Shown here in pieces: positions 41,306 to 54,686 of a stretch of 64,000 nucleotides of DNA. A model generated the notes under the pieces. That model saw only the letters and a list, made by a program, of their open reading frames with translations. It searched no databases and was not told the origin of the DNA. A program made the position numbers and the translations under genes. Each line of letters begins with the position of its first letter. The first letter of the stretch is position 1. The DNA is taken from positions 19,502 through 83,501 of the forward strand of contig JAKUCV010007130.1 of assembly GCA_028386065.3 (NCBI GenBank). Reading direction: 5' to 3'. This stretch comes from Turnera subulata. Its lineage: Eukaryota > Streptophyta > Magnoliopsida > Malpighiales > Passifloraceae.

Positions 41306-44300
41306 TTACAGTCGAAGAGCTTGTGCATGGTGTTTGATATGATCATCGATGAAACTGGCAATGAAGAAATAGGAATGATCGTAGCCAGGTTGCAGTCGCA
41401 ACAGAAGGGGAACATTAGCGCTCCTACAAGCCTCCTCAAACTTGTTTACCAGAAGCTGATCATGCAAGAATTTGTCATCCTCTCCCTGCCCAGAAGCAGC
41501 AAAATGTCAAACAGGACAAGTCAGAAGAGCTTAAACCGAGCAAGGGAGAATCACAGAACCGAGAAACAAGTGTAATAGCAAAATGAACCAACATTAGTAG
41601 CAATAAATAAATCAATGGAATTTATCCTCTCCATTAACATCCACCACTTTAATAAGACTGTAAACCGCGCTCAAAAGGATCACATGATAATTCTTGAATT
41701 TCTATTTTTGCCTTCAATCCAGTATGTCTTCTGCTAATTGAACATGTTAAAGGATGATAAAATACTAAAGCTCCTAATCTGACACAGAATCCAACATAAC
41801 CACAAGCTATATGATGATTTCTTGACTTTCTTTTTTAATCTTTGCCTTCAATCCAGAGTGCCTTCCGCTAATCGAATATGCTTTTAAGGAAGATAAACTC
41901 CTAATCTAACACAGAATACAAGATAATAGCAATCTTGAAAGTTGAGGAGAACTTCTTATCTACAAATAATAAGAAAAAATAGACAAATCCAAATATCCAA
42001 CTGAGCAATTTATTTGACTCCATTCTTTCATTACGTTGATGAGATATTTATTCAGCTCAGAAGGAATATGCATCGCTTAATATGGCAAGGAAGCACTAGA
42101 ACACCCTTGCCATTTTTTTGAATGCTAAATAACCATACTTTAATCCATTATGCCAGCGCATCTGAAAATGCTCCAGTATTTAACAATGTTTACTGAGAAT
42201 CACTCTGAAGAGAAACTTTTGTTCATTCATCTTTAGCAGAATTTCAGCATCCTGATATGCTAATAAACACATGGAAAAAGTTTAAGAAAACCAAACATAT
42301 CTCAATCTTGTTACAAGTTCTCAGACAAGTCTTTGTACAGTAAATACAAAAAGTTAAAATGAGAAGGATCGTTCAAAAATTGAAAAGATAGGTATGAACG
42401 TTTCACCTGATCAATTAAGATGGTAGCAGAAACGTCATGAAACTTTGAAACCAGGGATGTGGCATCATAATCCTGCATCGTTTTGACATTTCAATCATTG
42501 ATCGAAGGAAATTCAAGCAATTCAAATGAAGATGTTGTTTATCTTACCTCCCAGTCGCTTTTATTCCCACCAAGATAATTGGTGAAAGCCTTCTGGCCCC
42601 AAGGGCAGTTGACAGGATTACTGATTGGTGCAAAAGCAGATACTGACTGGATAACGACAAAGTGAAAATGAAAGAGGAATTTAGAGCATATGAATACATT
42701 GGTAGACTCATTCATGACCCAACAAATAAAAATGAAAAGACAATTCATCCAAATGAAAACAAAGATGGAGTTTGGATAGGATGAGCTGAGGGTTGAATTC
42801 ATAAATAAAAAATAAAAATAAATTCATAGAAACTAGAAGTCCAAAATTTCTCACCAAAGGATAAAAGGCTATATGACCCTATACATTCTAAATGACTGGG
42901 TATACTTTTATGATTACCTTATATTTGTCAAGGTTTTTCAGGTAAATTGTTAAAGCACCATGTCCACCCATCGAATGACCAAATATGGAGGCCTTGGATG
43001 TATCAAGCGTGGAAAAATTATCACTTAGAAGTTTGGGTAGTTCCTTCACCACATAGTCATACATACGCCAATTCTTCCATTTCTCTTGTGTAGCATTGAG
43101 GTAAAATCCAGCACCTAATCAGAAAAGAAGAAAAAAATGAATGAGAGCTCAGATCATTAAAGTCCAAAGGATAACTTCTATGCAGATTTAGTTTCTAGAT
43201 TGATGGCACTGGACTTGAGTGCCAATTCAGTTGCCATAAGAGATACTGTTGCAGATCAGGAAAAATCAAAACCATCCTTCAATGGTCCAAATCTCTTTAG
43301 AATAGCGGGATTAAAAGCCATGTATTTCAGCTCTTCTTCTCTTGATTGATATGAACTTAGCCATTCTTCTACTTTCTAGAAGGTAGGAGGAGTTATCCTC
43401 CTTAATTGATTGGTTTTGTACCGTTAAGTAAGTTCAATAATGAAACAATTGAATTCCTAACAGATGATAAAAAATATTTCATGAGCCCAATAAACTTAAC
43501 CTTTCCAGTAATTATACCTATCAACTCAACAAGTCGCCTAACCAAACAACATTAAAACAAAGACTTTGAACTGAAACAATCAATTATATCTTAACACTTA
43601 GATGAAGAGCTGCATACAAATGTCATAAAAAACACAAACCACGTCTTAATTTGTAAGAAATTAAAGCATTAAATCAAGTCTTTTTGACCATAATTACTTG
43701 AAACGACTTTGAAGACACCATCTGCAATCACGTATGAGAACCAAGTAACTTTGCAAAGGTTAGATATGGTGAAAGTTAATGCCACCCCAAGCTACAGTTT
43801 CGAAACTCGTTCAATTTTTCACAAAAATTAACAGCCCAAGCTGCGTACCTACTCCAAAATCCCAGCTGTCTGCCTCTCCATCCACATTCAGCCCTCCTGC
43901 ATCAGAAAGCAGAAATTTCGAATATTTAAATATAACTAAGGTAACTAGTATTGCAACTCACATTTTTGCACGTTAAAAGAAAAACAACTAAATCATTCCA
44001 TGATGTGGAAAAAAAAAAAAGTTTGGAATCATCAGAAGTAGGATCAATTTTTAAATCTCAAGATCCATTGCTCGAGGAAACAATTCAATATGTCAAACAT
44101 ATAGAAAGTTACTATCAAACAACGAAAGGAAAAGTGGTTAGAGGGATAAATTTTGACAACAGTGAAACAAGAATTATTGCTCAGCTCCCACCACAACTCG
44201 CATGAAATGTATCTTATATGAAGAGATTAAGAGAACCGACTAAGCAATACCCGGAAACAGAGGAGGGCTGAGTTACACAAGATCAACAAGAAGAAACCAA

Positions 44301-45198
44301 ACCGTTGCTTACCCATCAATCCATAACAAAGTAGAACGATGGATAATTCCCCAACAAAAACAACTACCAAACAGTTGAAGAATGCACTAGTTATAAGTTA
44401 AAACGCTTGGGTCTAGATGAATGCGTGTAAGTTCAAGGCTGAAACAGAGAATTGACAAAGCCTGCATGTTAAAATTATTACTCGCAAAGACTTACAATAG
44501 AGTTATGAATAATATGATAAGCATCCAAAACAAACATAACCCACACTGCGATTGATACAAAGGTAGTAGGAAACATGGGTATTGTGGGATTACTGGGAGA
44601 TGTATCAGGGGCAATCAGAGCAACTCCCTCAGATGAAGCAGCACGTTGAGCTCCGGACTTAATTATGAAGTTCTCGTCGTTGCAAGTAAGCCCCGAAAGC
44701 CAGTAAAGCACCTGTACAGCAATACAAACAAGATCATTTTTTTGACCATGATCACGATTTTTTCCTGAATAAATAGGAAGCCACCAAGGACAACAATGGC
44801 AGTGATACATTAAAGCAAAATTCTGTCACAAAAGCAGTTCAAGAACACAACTTTAGCTTCCAAGTCATAAACTACTCCAGGGATATATATAGAAGACAAA
44901 AACAGAGCAATAAATCAAAGTGAACTCAGAATACACACGGTAATCGAGCAATATGAGAAAAAACCCAAGTGAAGTTAACAGGAAAGAACATGATCCGTGA
45001 CAAAAATTAATTAAAAAAGAAGAAAATGGAGGGCAATAAGCAGGGGCGTACAGGGAATTTGTGGGAAGGAGAAGGAGAAGGAGGGAAGAAGATGGTGAAA
45101 GTCATGGAGCAGCCAAGGGTAGGGCTGAAATGCTTGTATCTCCTGTTGTACCCTCCAAACATCTTTGAACTGCTGATCTCACTCGGCTTTGAGTCCAT
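41306..45198 (-). CDS. SFGH: S-formylglutathione hydrolase (esterase D family)
   Basis: Hydrolyses S-formylglutathione to formate and glutathione, the second step of glutathione-dependent formaldehyde detoxification, in the cytosol. Exons (minus strand): 45198-45052, 44711-44594, 43896-43849, 43114-42918, 42646-42548, 42472-42407, 41485-41306. All introns are GT-AG and phases join, giving 284 codons, the family's usual length. The alpha/beta-hydrolase nucleophile elbow GHSMGGHG (Ser152), Asp228 in GEDDKF and His262 in PGYDHSYFF form the expected triad. Also visible are [15 protein letters not shown] and [10 protein letters not shown] chose the ATG at 45198 ([20 protein letters not shown]) because it aligns with known plant starts; an in-frame ATG 15 codons upstream (45243) would add an acidic/basic leader. 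It is tail-to-tail with INO80. No lesion seen. Confidence 0.96.
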
Positions 45199-45648
45199 CT
45201 TTCTCTTCTTCTCCTCTTCTTCCCGACCAAACAAAATTTCCACCCTGTTTCCTTCTCTTCCTCTCTTTTCTCGATCGAATGAAATCGGTAGGGATGCAGT
45301 CGGTGAGTGAGTGAGGCAGTGAGTGGGAGTGTGAGACAGTGAGCTATCGGTTACTGCTTCTCTGTTTTGTGGGGTATTGATATTTGATGGTAATAAAAAA
45401 ATATCATTTCATTTCACTTATCAACCTTTTTTTTTCAAAAAAAAAAGGCATCAGTGGTGTTATCATCGTCCCGTCGGTCTAGGCTCTGGTTAATACCGGT
45501 TACATCTTGGCATTAGACCCTCCTCATAGGAGGAGAGACCGCCCATCGAGGACACCCTTGCCTGCTACGCGTCATAGTGTCGGGGAGACCCCGGGCTCAA
45601 CGGCCACCACCCCACAGTGTGGAAGGCCATATTCAGCCACATCACACT
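45199..45648. other. SFGH 5' flank and repeat-like sequence
   Basis: Proximal leader and promoter of SFGH up to about 45400. From about 45450 there is GC-richer sequence that seems to continue beyond the hAT MITE, where 46320-46360 carries a box-B-like GGTTCGAGTCC on the minus strand. This could be an older tRNA-related repeat split by the MITE. I see no gene. Confidence 0.4.
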
Positions 45649-46297
45649 TAGACCTGGCAAAACGGGTATTGACACGACAACCCGACACGAAATTAGTAGG
45701 TATAGGTCAAAGATTTTCAACCCGTTTAGTTAAATGGGTTGACCCGAAACGACACGAAAATTAGCAAGTATAGGTCAGAGATTTTCAACCCGTTTAGTTA
45801 AATGGGTTGCCCCGAAACGACCCGAAAATTAGCAGGTCAGGTCGCGGGTTGACCCGCCAACCCGATGGGTAACTGTTTATGACCCGATTATATTCAGAGT
45901 ATAGATTTTTTACCGATTTATTACAAGACTTAGTTAATATTTAAGGTCAAAGTTACTAAAAAATTTTTAAAAATATTTTTATAAATGTTTTAAAATATCA
46001 TTACATTATGATTCTATAATTTATAATTTATTTTATATATGAGAAAATCTAATTATATGCCTATTTGGTTAAAAAATATAACAACTTGAGCAATATAGAA
46101 AAATTTCAAATTAATTTTTAGGCTTGTTAGATTAAATAGGTAACCCGCGGGTCAACCCGAACCCGACATGATAATAAACGGGTTGAACACGACACGACAC
46201 GATTATTAAATGGGTTGGGTCGGGTTGAAGATTCGGAACCCGTTTACCTGTTCAACCCGACACGAACCCGACACAACAACACGAATTGCCAGGTCTA
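45649..46297. mobile_element. hAT-type MITE, complete, with 8-bp target duplication
   Basis: Inverted termini TAGACCTGGCAA and TTGCCAGGTCTA, flanked by ATCACACT at 45641-45648 and 46298-46305. An eight-base duplication is the hAT signature. The 649-bp interior is non-coding and rich in GGGTTGACCCG and GACACGA repeats that are themselves partly inverted, so the whole element could fold on itself. A duplicated segment with CAACCCGTTTAGTTAAATGG occurs at about 45718 and 45788. Confidence 0.93.
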
Positions 46298-46499
46298 ATC
46301 ACACTATTATGGGGCTTGACTCGAAGCGCCGGGACTCGAACCCGAGTCCTAAAAATGGCAGGTTAAAGGCTTTATAAAAACAATAAAATGGTTTGGTTTC
46401 TTAATGTAAGAGAAAAAGAAAAGACTTTTAGAAGGAAAAAATTTTTTTATCATCTTTATAAGCCCCATACTCCTTTGATACACCTTGGTATAACCTAAC

Positions 46500-49217
46500 T
46501 GTAACAGCCCGGGTAATTTTTGCGTTTTTACCAGTACCGTAAAAAGTTTTTATACAGTTATTTACCATTAAAATTAATCTTGGGTAATTAATTTATGGTA
46601 ACTCGAGCTTTGGATTCCGAAACCGAGCCTTGTCCCACGTTCGGGATTTTTCTGCGGATTTTTCGGACCAAAGTTGGAATTTTTTGGGTCCAGGAATCTT
46701 CAGAAAAATCAGGTTTAACCCCGAGTTATCGGACTAGAAATAAAGTCAAGGGGGTATAATGGTTATTTTCTGGTCCGGACAGAACCCGCCTCACATGCTG
46801 CACAGTGTTGAGTTTTGCAGCCGCCTTCCACTGTGAAGCCTGTGAGCAGATTGTGCTACTCGTGCCTTACCAGTGTTTTGCTCGTGCTTCACCAGTCTTG
46901 CATGCCTTAAGTCTGTGTTTTTCCTGCCTCATCAGTACACCACCATCGCCTTCATCTTCATCCTCTCCTCTGTAAATTTTACCTGCAAAACCACATACTA
47001 CAAACTCACCCATATCACCATCTCCTGCAAGCACACACACCTCCAGTTCCCCTTCCTTCGTTTTATTTCAGCAAAACCCAGTGCAACTCACCTTCAAAGC
47101 TAAACCAGAAAAAAAAAAAACAAACACACACACACTCTAGCCAAACGCCGCCGTTTTGGACAACCCCACACAACCCATCTCTTCCTCCTCCCCGTGAAAC
47201 ACCACACCGCCGAGACCTCCACCATAGCCGAGACCACCGGCCGAGCCACCACCTCGCCACCTTCTCCTTGTTCCCTCCTCTCCTCCCTCGCTCCTAGCCG
47301 CTGCGACCTGAGCCGTCGCCGTCGCGCCAGGACAGCAACACAGCCGCCGACCGAGACGACTCGTCGAACTCATTTCCTCTTCACGGCCAGTGACGCCGCC
47401 GCCTTCTCGAAGCACAGCGACGTCGTCGTCTCCTCGCGTCACGCCTTCGTCTTGGTGTTGTCGCCCGCCTCACTGCCGTTTCCCTCGCGCCGCCGCCTCG
47501 CTAGGTGAGCTGGGTTGAAGACGACCCGGATAGGGTCTCTGGGTCGGGTTGACCCGTTTCCTCAACCGGGTCGCGGGCTGTGTTTGTGGGCTGGGTTTGG
47601 CCTGGGCATGGGCTGAACCAGTTGGGCCTTGGGGTTTGGATTTGGGCTTAACCCTTGGGCCCAGTCCGTTTTTAATAATTAAAAAAAGGAAATAAAATCT
47701 GGAAAAAAGGAAAAAAATATATATTTCTGGAAAATAATTTTGGGAGATAATATTTTGGAAAAAAATATATATACATATGGCAAGATAGTTATAGCATGGA
47801 AATTAATTTGGAAAATATAATGGAAGTATTTTGGAATATATATATATATATATATATATGATATATTATGTTATGAAAATATTTTGGGAAGTACATACTA
47901 ATGGAAAATAAATATGGAAAGGGTATTATCAAGGTAATAAATACCGGAATAATAACCGGGTATAAGTATGGTATTATTTTGACACTTGGTTAATAAATGG
48001 TGAATTATGATGATAATGGAAATAACCCGAGGCAGTACCGAGTCGGTTCAGTATTTTAATTTTACGGCATACAGTATTAGCCTGGCATCTGCATAACATT
48101 TTATATGTGCATATTATTTGTTTGATATAGGAGTTGAAAACGAGCAGTTACCTGTGGAACCGGACTTGGAGTCTGTTGGGCATTTCCAAAATTGATAATC
48201 GGCTAAGGTGAGGATGGATAACCTTCGATATGTGCCCGTAATACTGTATGTGTGTTTTGTTGTTTGATTGAACTGCTGAGATGATTATTGTTGGTTGTTT
48301 GACTGCTATGATGTTGTTGTTGTTATTGATAAACTGTGTTATTGGTTTGTGGATATTGTGTTGAGATTAATGTTGAACTGGTAAATGTGGATAATTGAGG
48401 AAAGGATAATGAGTAATGGAAATGGAATTGGAATTGAATTTGAGATGATGATTTAATTGTCACGTGGAAAGTAGTGGTACGACTAGATGGTTAGAGGCTA
48501 GTTCTGTGGTGCCATGGCCGGTTTGGTTTGGTTATTAGGGATGTTGATCCCGAATGATTTGGATATTGGGATGTTGATCTCGGATTGGTTGTTATTGGGA
48601 TGTTGATCCCGGATTGTGTTTTGACCTGGCATCCAGAATTAGTTAATAACCAGGTACGACCCTAGCTTGTCCAGTGACAGGGGCCCGGAAGATAAAATTG
48701 GTAATAATAATAAATATTCTTTTGGTCTTGCCTCAGTCGTATTTTGGTAGAATCTTTGTGTTGTCTTTGCCTGTAATTACTTCAAAAGTATTATGGTTGC
48801 CTGCATATCTCTGTTTATCCTTGGTCGGTGAGCACTTCGGACTCACCCCTCGTCTGCAGGGTTTCATCCCGTAGGTTAAGTTGTTTCGTAGTTTAGGTAC
48901 GACGTTCGATGGCTGCTGCTTTCTTCTCCACCTGACTCCGGATCCATACCTCCGCTGCATGTGCATATAAGACTTCCGCTGCTATGTACTGTATGTGTTG
49001 CTGCTTTCCTATTTTGCCTATGATGATGCTGTACCATATGTGCTCTGTTGCTGTTGTTGAGGATGTGGCTTGAATAAAGGTCCTCGAGTATGGGTGACAA
49101 TTGTACTATATGGATTGCTGTTGTAAAATACTTGCGAGTTGTACTTTCTGTTCTATCAATAAGAATAGTTTCGGCACGTATTTACTGTGTATGGTAAATA
49201 CGGGTCGGGGCGCTTCA
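46500..49217 (+). mobile_element. Solo LTR, 2,718 bp, probably Ty3/gypsy
   Basis: Starts TGTAACAGCCCGGG and ends GGGGCGCTTCA, flanked by the duplication CTAAC (46495-46499 and 49218-49222). There is no internal coding region, primer site or second LTR, so it is a solo LTR left by recombination. The GC-rich part at about 47140-47520 resembles a transcribed leader with a possible splice donor (CTAG/GTGAGC). Very long LTRs of this TGTAAC type occur in Ty3/gypsy chromoviruses such as Tekay/Del; this assignment is inference. Open frames inside (for example 47442-47137) are low-complexity and unsupported. Confidence 0.88.
48538..48615 (+). repeat. GGGATGTTGATCCCGG minisatellite in the solo LTR
   Basis: Three units of GGGATGTTGATCCCGG or close variants, spaced by AT-rich linkers. 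Each has self-complementary ends (GGGAT/ATCCC). Confidence 0.85.
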
Positions 49218-49222
49218 CTAAC

Positions 49223-51041
49223 TCCATTCTAACCCAATCTATTAAATTCCGCGTGCACCCGGACTCAAACTCGGGTGGCCTCTTTGGCCTGAGGACTTGA
49301 ATGCCAATGCAGCATAGGAAAAAGTTTTTTTTTTTGGTTGATGGGAGGCTCCACAATCCAGGACCAGGGCAAACCACCGGATTGAGCGAGCGATTACATT
49401 ACTATTTATAAATTACAAATTATCTGTTAAGATAAACGATCGATGAGGTTCGAATTCTCAACCTATTGGCAGTGTTGATTAAACCCTAATCTATAAAGTG
49501 CGCCAACCATTGTCTGATAGGATGGCTAAAAAAGCTGGTATTTCATTTTAAAAAAGAAAAGATTTTTTTTTTTAAAAAAAGGAAAAAAAGAAAGTAGAAG
49601 AGAAAAGTTTTTGTTTATCTTGTACTTTAGAGCACATGATAACTCCCTATAAATAAATTCTCACAATTTCATAGGTATGTTTTAGATTAATTACACAAAT
49701 CACTCATTAAAATATAAAATAAAAGGTTATAATTTGTTTCCATTCCCAAAGAGATGAAGTAATTAAAGAATTTTTCTATCTTATTCCTTATGGCCACATA
49801 ATAAGTCCATAAAAAAACAAATTATTATAATTGATGAGCATCATTTTTTAGTGACTAGAATAATACTTTTACTTAAAAAGAATGACTTGTATAGTTAATC
49901 TATTAAATAACAATAAAATGATTATTCTAGTTATTAAAATGATGATACTCATTGAGTGATTGTAGGAATTTATTTCCATTTCTAGGATTTATCATATAGC
50001 CCTAGGGCATAAGGACATCCAAGTTCCTTCTAATTATTTTCTTAAGGTTATACTGTGCTGTCAAAAGTAGAAGAATATAGAATGGGATTTTATACGGACC
50101 AAAGATTTAATCTCATTCAATGACTTGACTTGATGACCTTCTGAGACAGAACCACTATCAATAATATAATTTTCATGTACCCCATTTTCACCACGAGTCA
50201 AAACTAACACGCCTCACCATTGCACCCGAACCTGATTTGTTGTCTTCCATCTTAATAAGTTACACGTTGCAAACCATCATGTTTGGTAAAGACTTACTAC
50301 TTAATGTGCTAAATTCATGGCCACATGCAGAATAATAGTGGGATGGAGCAAATAAAATATAATTACCACTCTAGTTGGCATGTAATAATTCGTAAGAGAA
50401 TAAAAAAAGAACTCATAGAAGATTGTCTCGTAGAAAAATGGATATAACTTAACATAGAAAAGAGAAGACTGTACATTTAACCACATTTTGCAAATAGAGG
50501 AGATGAGTCTCATCATATAGTTGACGAATTTTGCCCGTGAACATTTCGCCTTCAATCAGTTAAAAGTACATGGAGGAAAACCAACGACGAACATTATTTA
50601 CTCTCAATTTTACGAAATCACGAAATATGGGAAATGATGAGTCTTCATCATTATTAAAGTGGAAAATTGAAAAATGTAGAATTCCTATTTGAGCATCAAA
50701 AGAAAAGTAGTATATTGAAGCAGGATGTCATAAAACAAAAATAAATCTATCTTCTTCCATATACTGTCCTTTGCTCCAAACCTTTCAAGTTAATATATAA
50801 AAAAGAGAGCAATAGAATTGAAAGTGGATTTGTTGCCTGGAGGAGAAGGATATATGTATATTTAATTCCTTGTCTTGCTATTTATTTGTTCAAACTCGAA
50901 GAAATATATGCCACTCCATAAATTCTTGGATCTCCATTACACTGTTGGCGGAGGGACTGAGAACTTTTAGATGTTCAGCTGGTAGAAGTACCATCAGCAA
51001 CTACAATCCCCTGTTTCACTATATGTGCAGAATGTGGCATC

Positions 51042-51077
<36 letters not shown>

Positions 51078-51355
51078 AGAATCAGATCTCTGGTGAGAAA
51101 GATCACAAAGTATCAATCTCTAAGTACAAGCACAAGAAGTCTGTTCGTGCATAAGGAATTTTGGATCAAAAAATTGCATACGGAATTTACAAATTTCTAA
51201 GGCACTCCATTGTTTGAAGAAGATAAAACCATTATGAATATAAGATTGCCTTTAACATATCTTCCAATTATAATGGCTCGTAAGAAAACAAGCAAAAATG
51301 CCAATAATTGAATAACACTGAACAAAGGAAAACACACCTAAGAGAGTGGTCCTAA
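49223..51355. other. AT-rich intergenic DNA
   Basis: No supported gene. It has a GA microsatellite at 51043-51075 (about 16 GA units). A box-B-like GGTTCGAATTC at 49447 and an inverted one near 49255-49275 hint at decayed SINE remnants. The 3' untranslated region of TFB4 probably ends just left of 51356. Confidence 0.5.
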
Positions 51356-54300
51356 TTACGTTTCTGGAGCTTTCCTTTTACGGTCTGCCGCTGAAGAAGC
51401 ATCTCCCTGGGCTTGACCAAATACTGAGCTGCATCATCACAAGCATAAACAAAACTCAAGGGATAAAAACAAAAGGAATTCGTAAGCCATATGTAGAAAA
51501 TGCAAAGAGTAGCCGATTCTCTAATTCCATTAGTAAAGAGGAAATAAATCCTAAGACATATGATACATGCTTGGAGGACCATCAGAACTTCCAACTGATA
51601 AGCTAATAAATAGTTCTGAAGCTGCATCAGAGGAAATAAGATATCCGATGCTGTCAAATAACTGAGAAAGAAAATAACTCTCACCCGCAGGTCAAACATT
51701 TCTTCTGATGCTTACAGAAAATGGACAGGCATACAGAGCATATGTACCCCATATCAATGGTGGTTTTATGGCAAAAACACCTGCAAAATTCAGCGTTCTC
51801 ACAAGGAACAACAGCCTAATCACAGAACAATTGAGAATACAGACAGTAGATACTATTTTCGGTCAGTGCTTGAAAAGGAGCTGTTTCTCCCGAAGCATAA
51901 TAAAAAGAAGATATTGCATGAAAACCACTAGGTAGTTATAATCATAGTACTGCACAACAATTTGCAGCAAGCAACATTATCATCTCACATCCCCACTTTA
52001 TCAGAAAACTCTTTACAATTTATTCAAAACAGATAAAATTCTTGAAAGGGCAACGTTCTTGGGACTATTGCACTCATATGAACACAGATATGTATAAGAA
52101 GTTCTGAAAGAAGCAGGCTTAAACAAATAATAGTATAAAAAGAATTAAATGCAGGTAAAGCAGCACTAGCGTTAAATCGAATCGTCCATGGCTACTGAGT
52201 ACAATAGATACGACATTGCTTCAGCAATCCAGTCAAAACAAAAAATTAATGGATAATAATACAAAAACCAGAAATTTTGATATGACTATTAGCTTACGAT
52301 GCACGGAAATCCACACCAGCAGGCCTAGGAAGTTGTAAGAAGCTGCGAGAATGCAAGTCAGTTGCAAACACAGTCTGAAATTGAAAAGACAAACAAGAAT
52401 TAAAAAAAAACATAGTAAAAGATGGTTAATCACACTAAACTTAACTAAAAGAGTTCCGTACCATGTGGATGAAACATATTTGGAGATGGAATGCATGAAC
52501 ATTTCAAAGTTATCAGAACTTATGTCAATTCAATTGTGTAGATAAATACTAAACTTTGTATAAATCGCATGGAAACAAAAATAAAGCCAAAGCTAATTAA
52601 TCTAGCTTCTATATCTATAATTTTCATAGGATATAGCCAAAATAAAACGTACCACCAAGTACTGAAATAGCCCATCTGTATGTTGGGGCTTAACATATAC
52701 ACCTCCAGTTATATGCGAAGCCTGTGTGACATAGCAAGCAATCAGAATCGAGACAGGATGTTTGTGCAAAGGGGTTCAATGCAGCATAAAACTTGTATAT
52801 AAGAAAATAATACCTGCTGCAAGAAAGCTGAATTATGGGCACCAACATAACAAGAATCTATAGGTACCTGCAACATGGAATACAAGATGCATGTAAACAC
52901 ATGGAGAGACCAGGACCCCAAATATCAGATGTAGCTCAGATAGGAATAGAGAAGTCCATGGAAACTTAAACTGGATGGTTTGCATTAATCCATTTTCATA
53001 TTCCTTGTTAATATATTTACCACATCTCAATGACTGACAGAGATACCAAATGAACCACATCATATTGGCAAATCAAACTCTCAGATCTAGCATTTCTCTT
53101 GGGTACCGTAAGGCAAAAGAAGGACATGCTAAGCAGAACAACCATGTGCTAAATGTCAAGCATTGATTATATTGGATCCTAATCACAATGGATTCTACAG
53201 CCTTTTCTATAACAAATAAAACGATATAAGTTTTGCTGTCAGCACCGAGAATGGCATTGCACAAAATATTGAAGAAAAATAGATATGGTAATTAATAAAA
53301 GTACATGGCCATGTATCAAGTGGGGAAAAAATAGGGGATGGTAGAGAGAATAATGCTGCTAAGACAGCCAAAAAAAATCACAGAACAACCAGAAAATGAA
53401 TAGATCAATCACCATACCATAGACCGTTGTGCAGAGAAAATCGCATTCATTATTGCAACGTATCTAAAGATCAAAAAGAAAAAGAAATCAGTGTAGAGTC
53501 ACGAGAAAATGAAAGGCTAGTACAAAAATGCATCATAAAAGAATACGTACTGTTCAGGCCCATCTGGGGATCCCTGCAAGCACAAAATCTGCCCTTGTGG
53601 TTGTCAGTAGTATCCAGAAGAACAGAATAATTAAGTCCATTAGCTTATTAGACGTGCCTCCGATCTATAATCAAAGGCATTGCATTATTAGGGGAAAAAA
53701 TGTGAATACTCACTCGGGGCTGTGGATGGAGTGGCCCTGATCGGAAAACCCTCTGAATATCTAATCACCAAGTCAAATTAGACAATCCGGACACAGTATA
53801 GTTACAAGTTCAAGAGATATTGTACATCTACCCATGTGTGTAAATTAAAGGCAATGAACTAGTAGCTCAGTGGTAGTTACTCTTGGAAGCCTAAAGGCCA
53901 AAAGCTAAATATTCTGGAGCTGTGTTGGTGTGCACATTAGTATGGGCTTAGGTTCGGTAACATGAACTGGTGTCGAATTGAGATGGGATAGTTAGCGTAG
54001 GCTTGGCCTAGAGCACTCAATTGTGCACGTAAAAAATTTAAATCATGTTTGGTATTAACTACGAGAAAGGATACAACAAAGAGCCATGGAGAATGAGCCA
54101 GAGAGCAAAGAGGATGCGATGTTTGGCGGGGATTCCTGCTCCTGCTTCTCCAATTTCTCGTCTTTGATCACAAACTCCTCCAGTCTCTGCAATAAATGGG
54201 CATAAAGAGCAGGCAATGCTCCATTCTCGGAGCTGTGGGTCTGAGGAGGAGAAGAGGAATCATAAATGCAATCACAAGAATTGTGGCCGGTGGCGATTAT

Positions 54301-54615
54301 GACCACCTGGTTGAGCTGGTTCAGTAACAGAATCGAGTTCAAGAAAGCAAGCACCTACATAAAATACACAAATCAGTGTAATATTATGCTTTTAAACAGA
54401 TGAAGTTGCAGAGAGAGAGAGGACTGGATTAGGGTTTATTGAGGGGATTTACGTGAGACAGGAATTGGGAGAAGGAGATGGAAGATGTGGCCCAGAAGAA
54501 TGGGTTGGCGTCCAGTAACACCACTACCAGGCTGACGTCATCTGCCAAAATTCAAAATAACCAAAATAAACAAAAAAAAAAAGAAAGAAAGCACTATTAA
54601 AATTTGGAGAATCAT

Positions 54616-54650
<35 letters not shown>

Positions 54651-54686
54651 CCAACCTGCATAGAGTTTCGACTGAACTGAAGTCAT
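51356..54686 (-). CDS. TFB4: TFIIH subunit TFB4/p34 (GTF2H3)
   Basis: Core subunit of nuclear TFIIH, which opens promoters for RNA polymerase II and acts in nucleotide-excision repair. Exons (minus strand): 54686-54656, 54541-54453, 54354-54075, 53760-53714, 53588-53551, 53463-53418, 52867-52814, 52721-52656, 52374-52298, 51780-51685, 51428-51356. All introns are GT-AG and phases join, giving 298 codons (301 in Arabidopsis). The N-terminal vWA-like Tfb4 fold shows [29 protein letters not shown] and [14 protein letters not shown]. The C-terminal zinc finger uses Cys244/246, 257/260, 265 and 271/274 ([23 protein letters not shown]). The acceptor of exon 4 is the upstream AG at 53761, because the nearer one would create a stop. 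The start [10 protein letters not shown] matches family N-termini. An in-frame ATG at 54899 would add 71 codons. Confidence 0.95.
54615..54646. repeat. GA microsatellite in TFB4 intron 1
   Basis: About 15 tandem AG units inside the 114-bp first intron. On the coding strand this is a CT run that may serve as the polypyrimidine tract region. Confidence 0.85.

Noticed and set aside
46315..46365. tRNA gene on the minus strand
   Set aside because: A box-B-like GGTTCGAGTCC is present, but no cloverleaf or acceptor stem could be assembled; a tRNA-related repeat is more likely.
47137..47442. 101-codon Gly/Arg-rich frame on the minus strand, and others in this GC-rich patch
   Set aside because: Low-complexity sequence within a solo LTR, with no family resemblance.
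51043..51075. CRISPR-like or functional repeat array
   Set aside because: It is a simple GA microsatellite; no spaced-repeat array occurs anywhere in the window.
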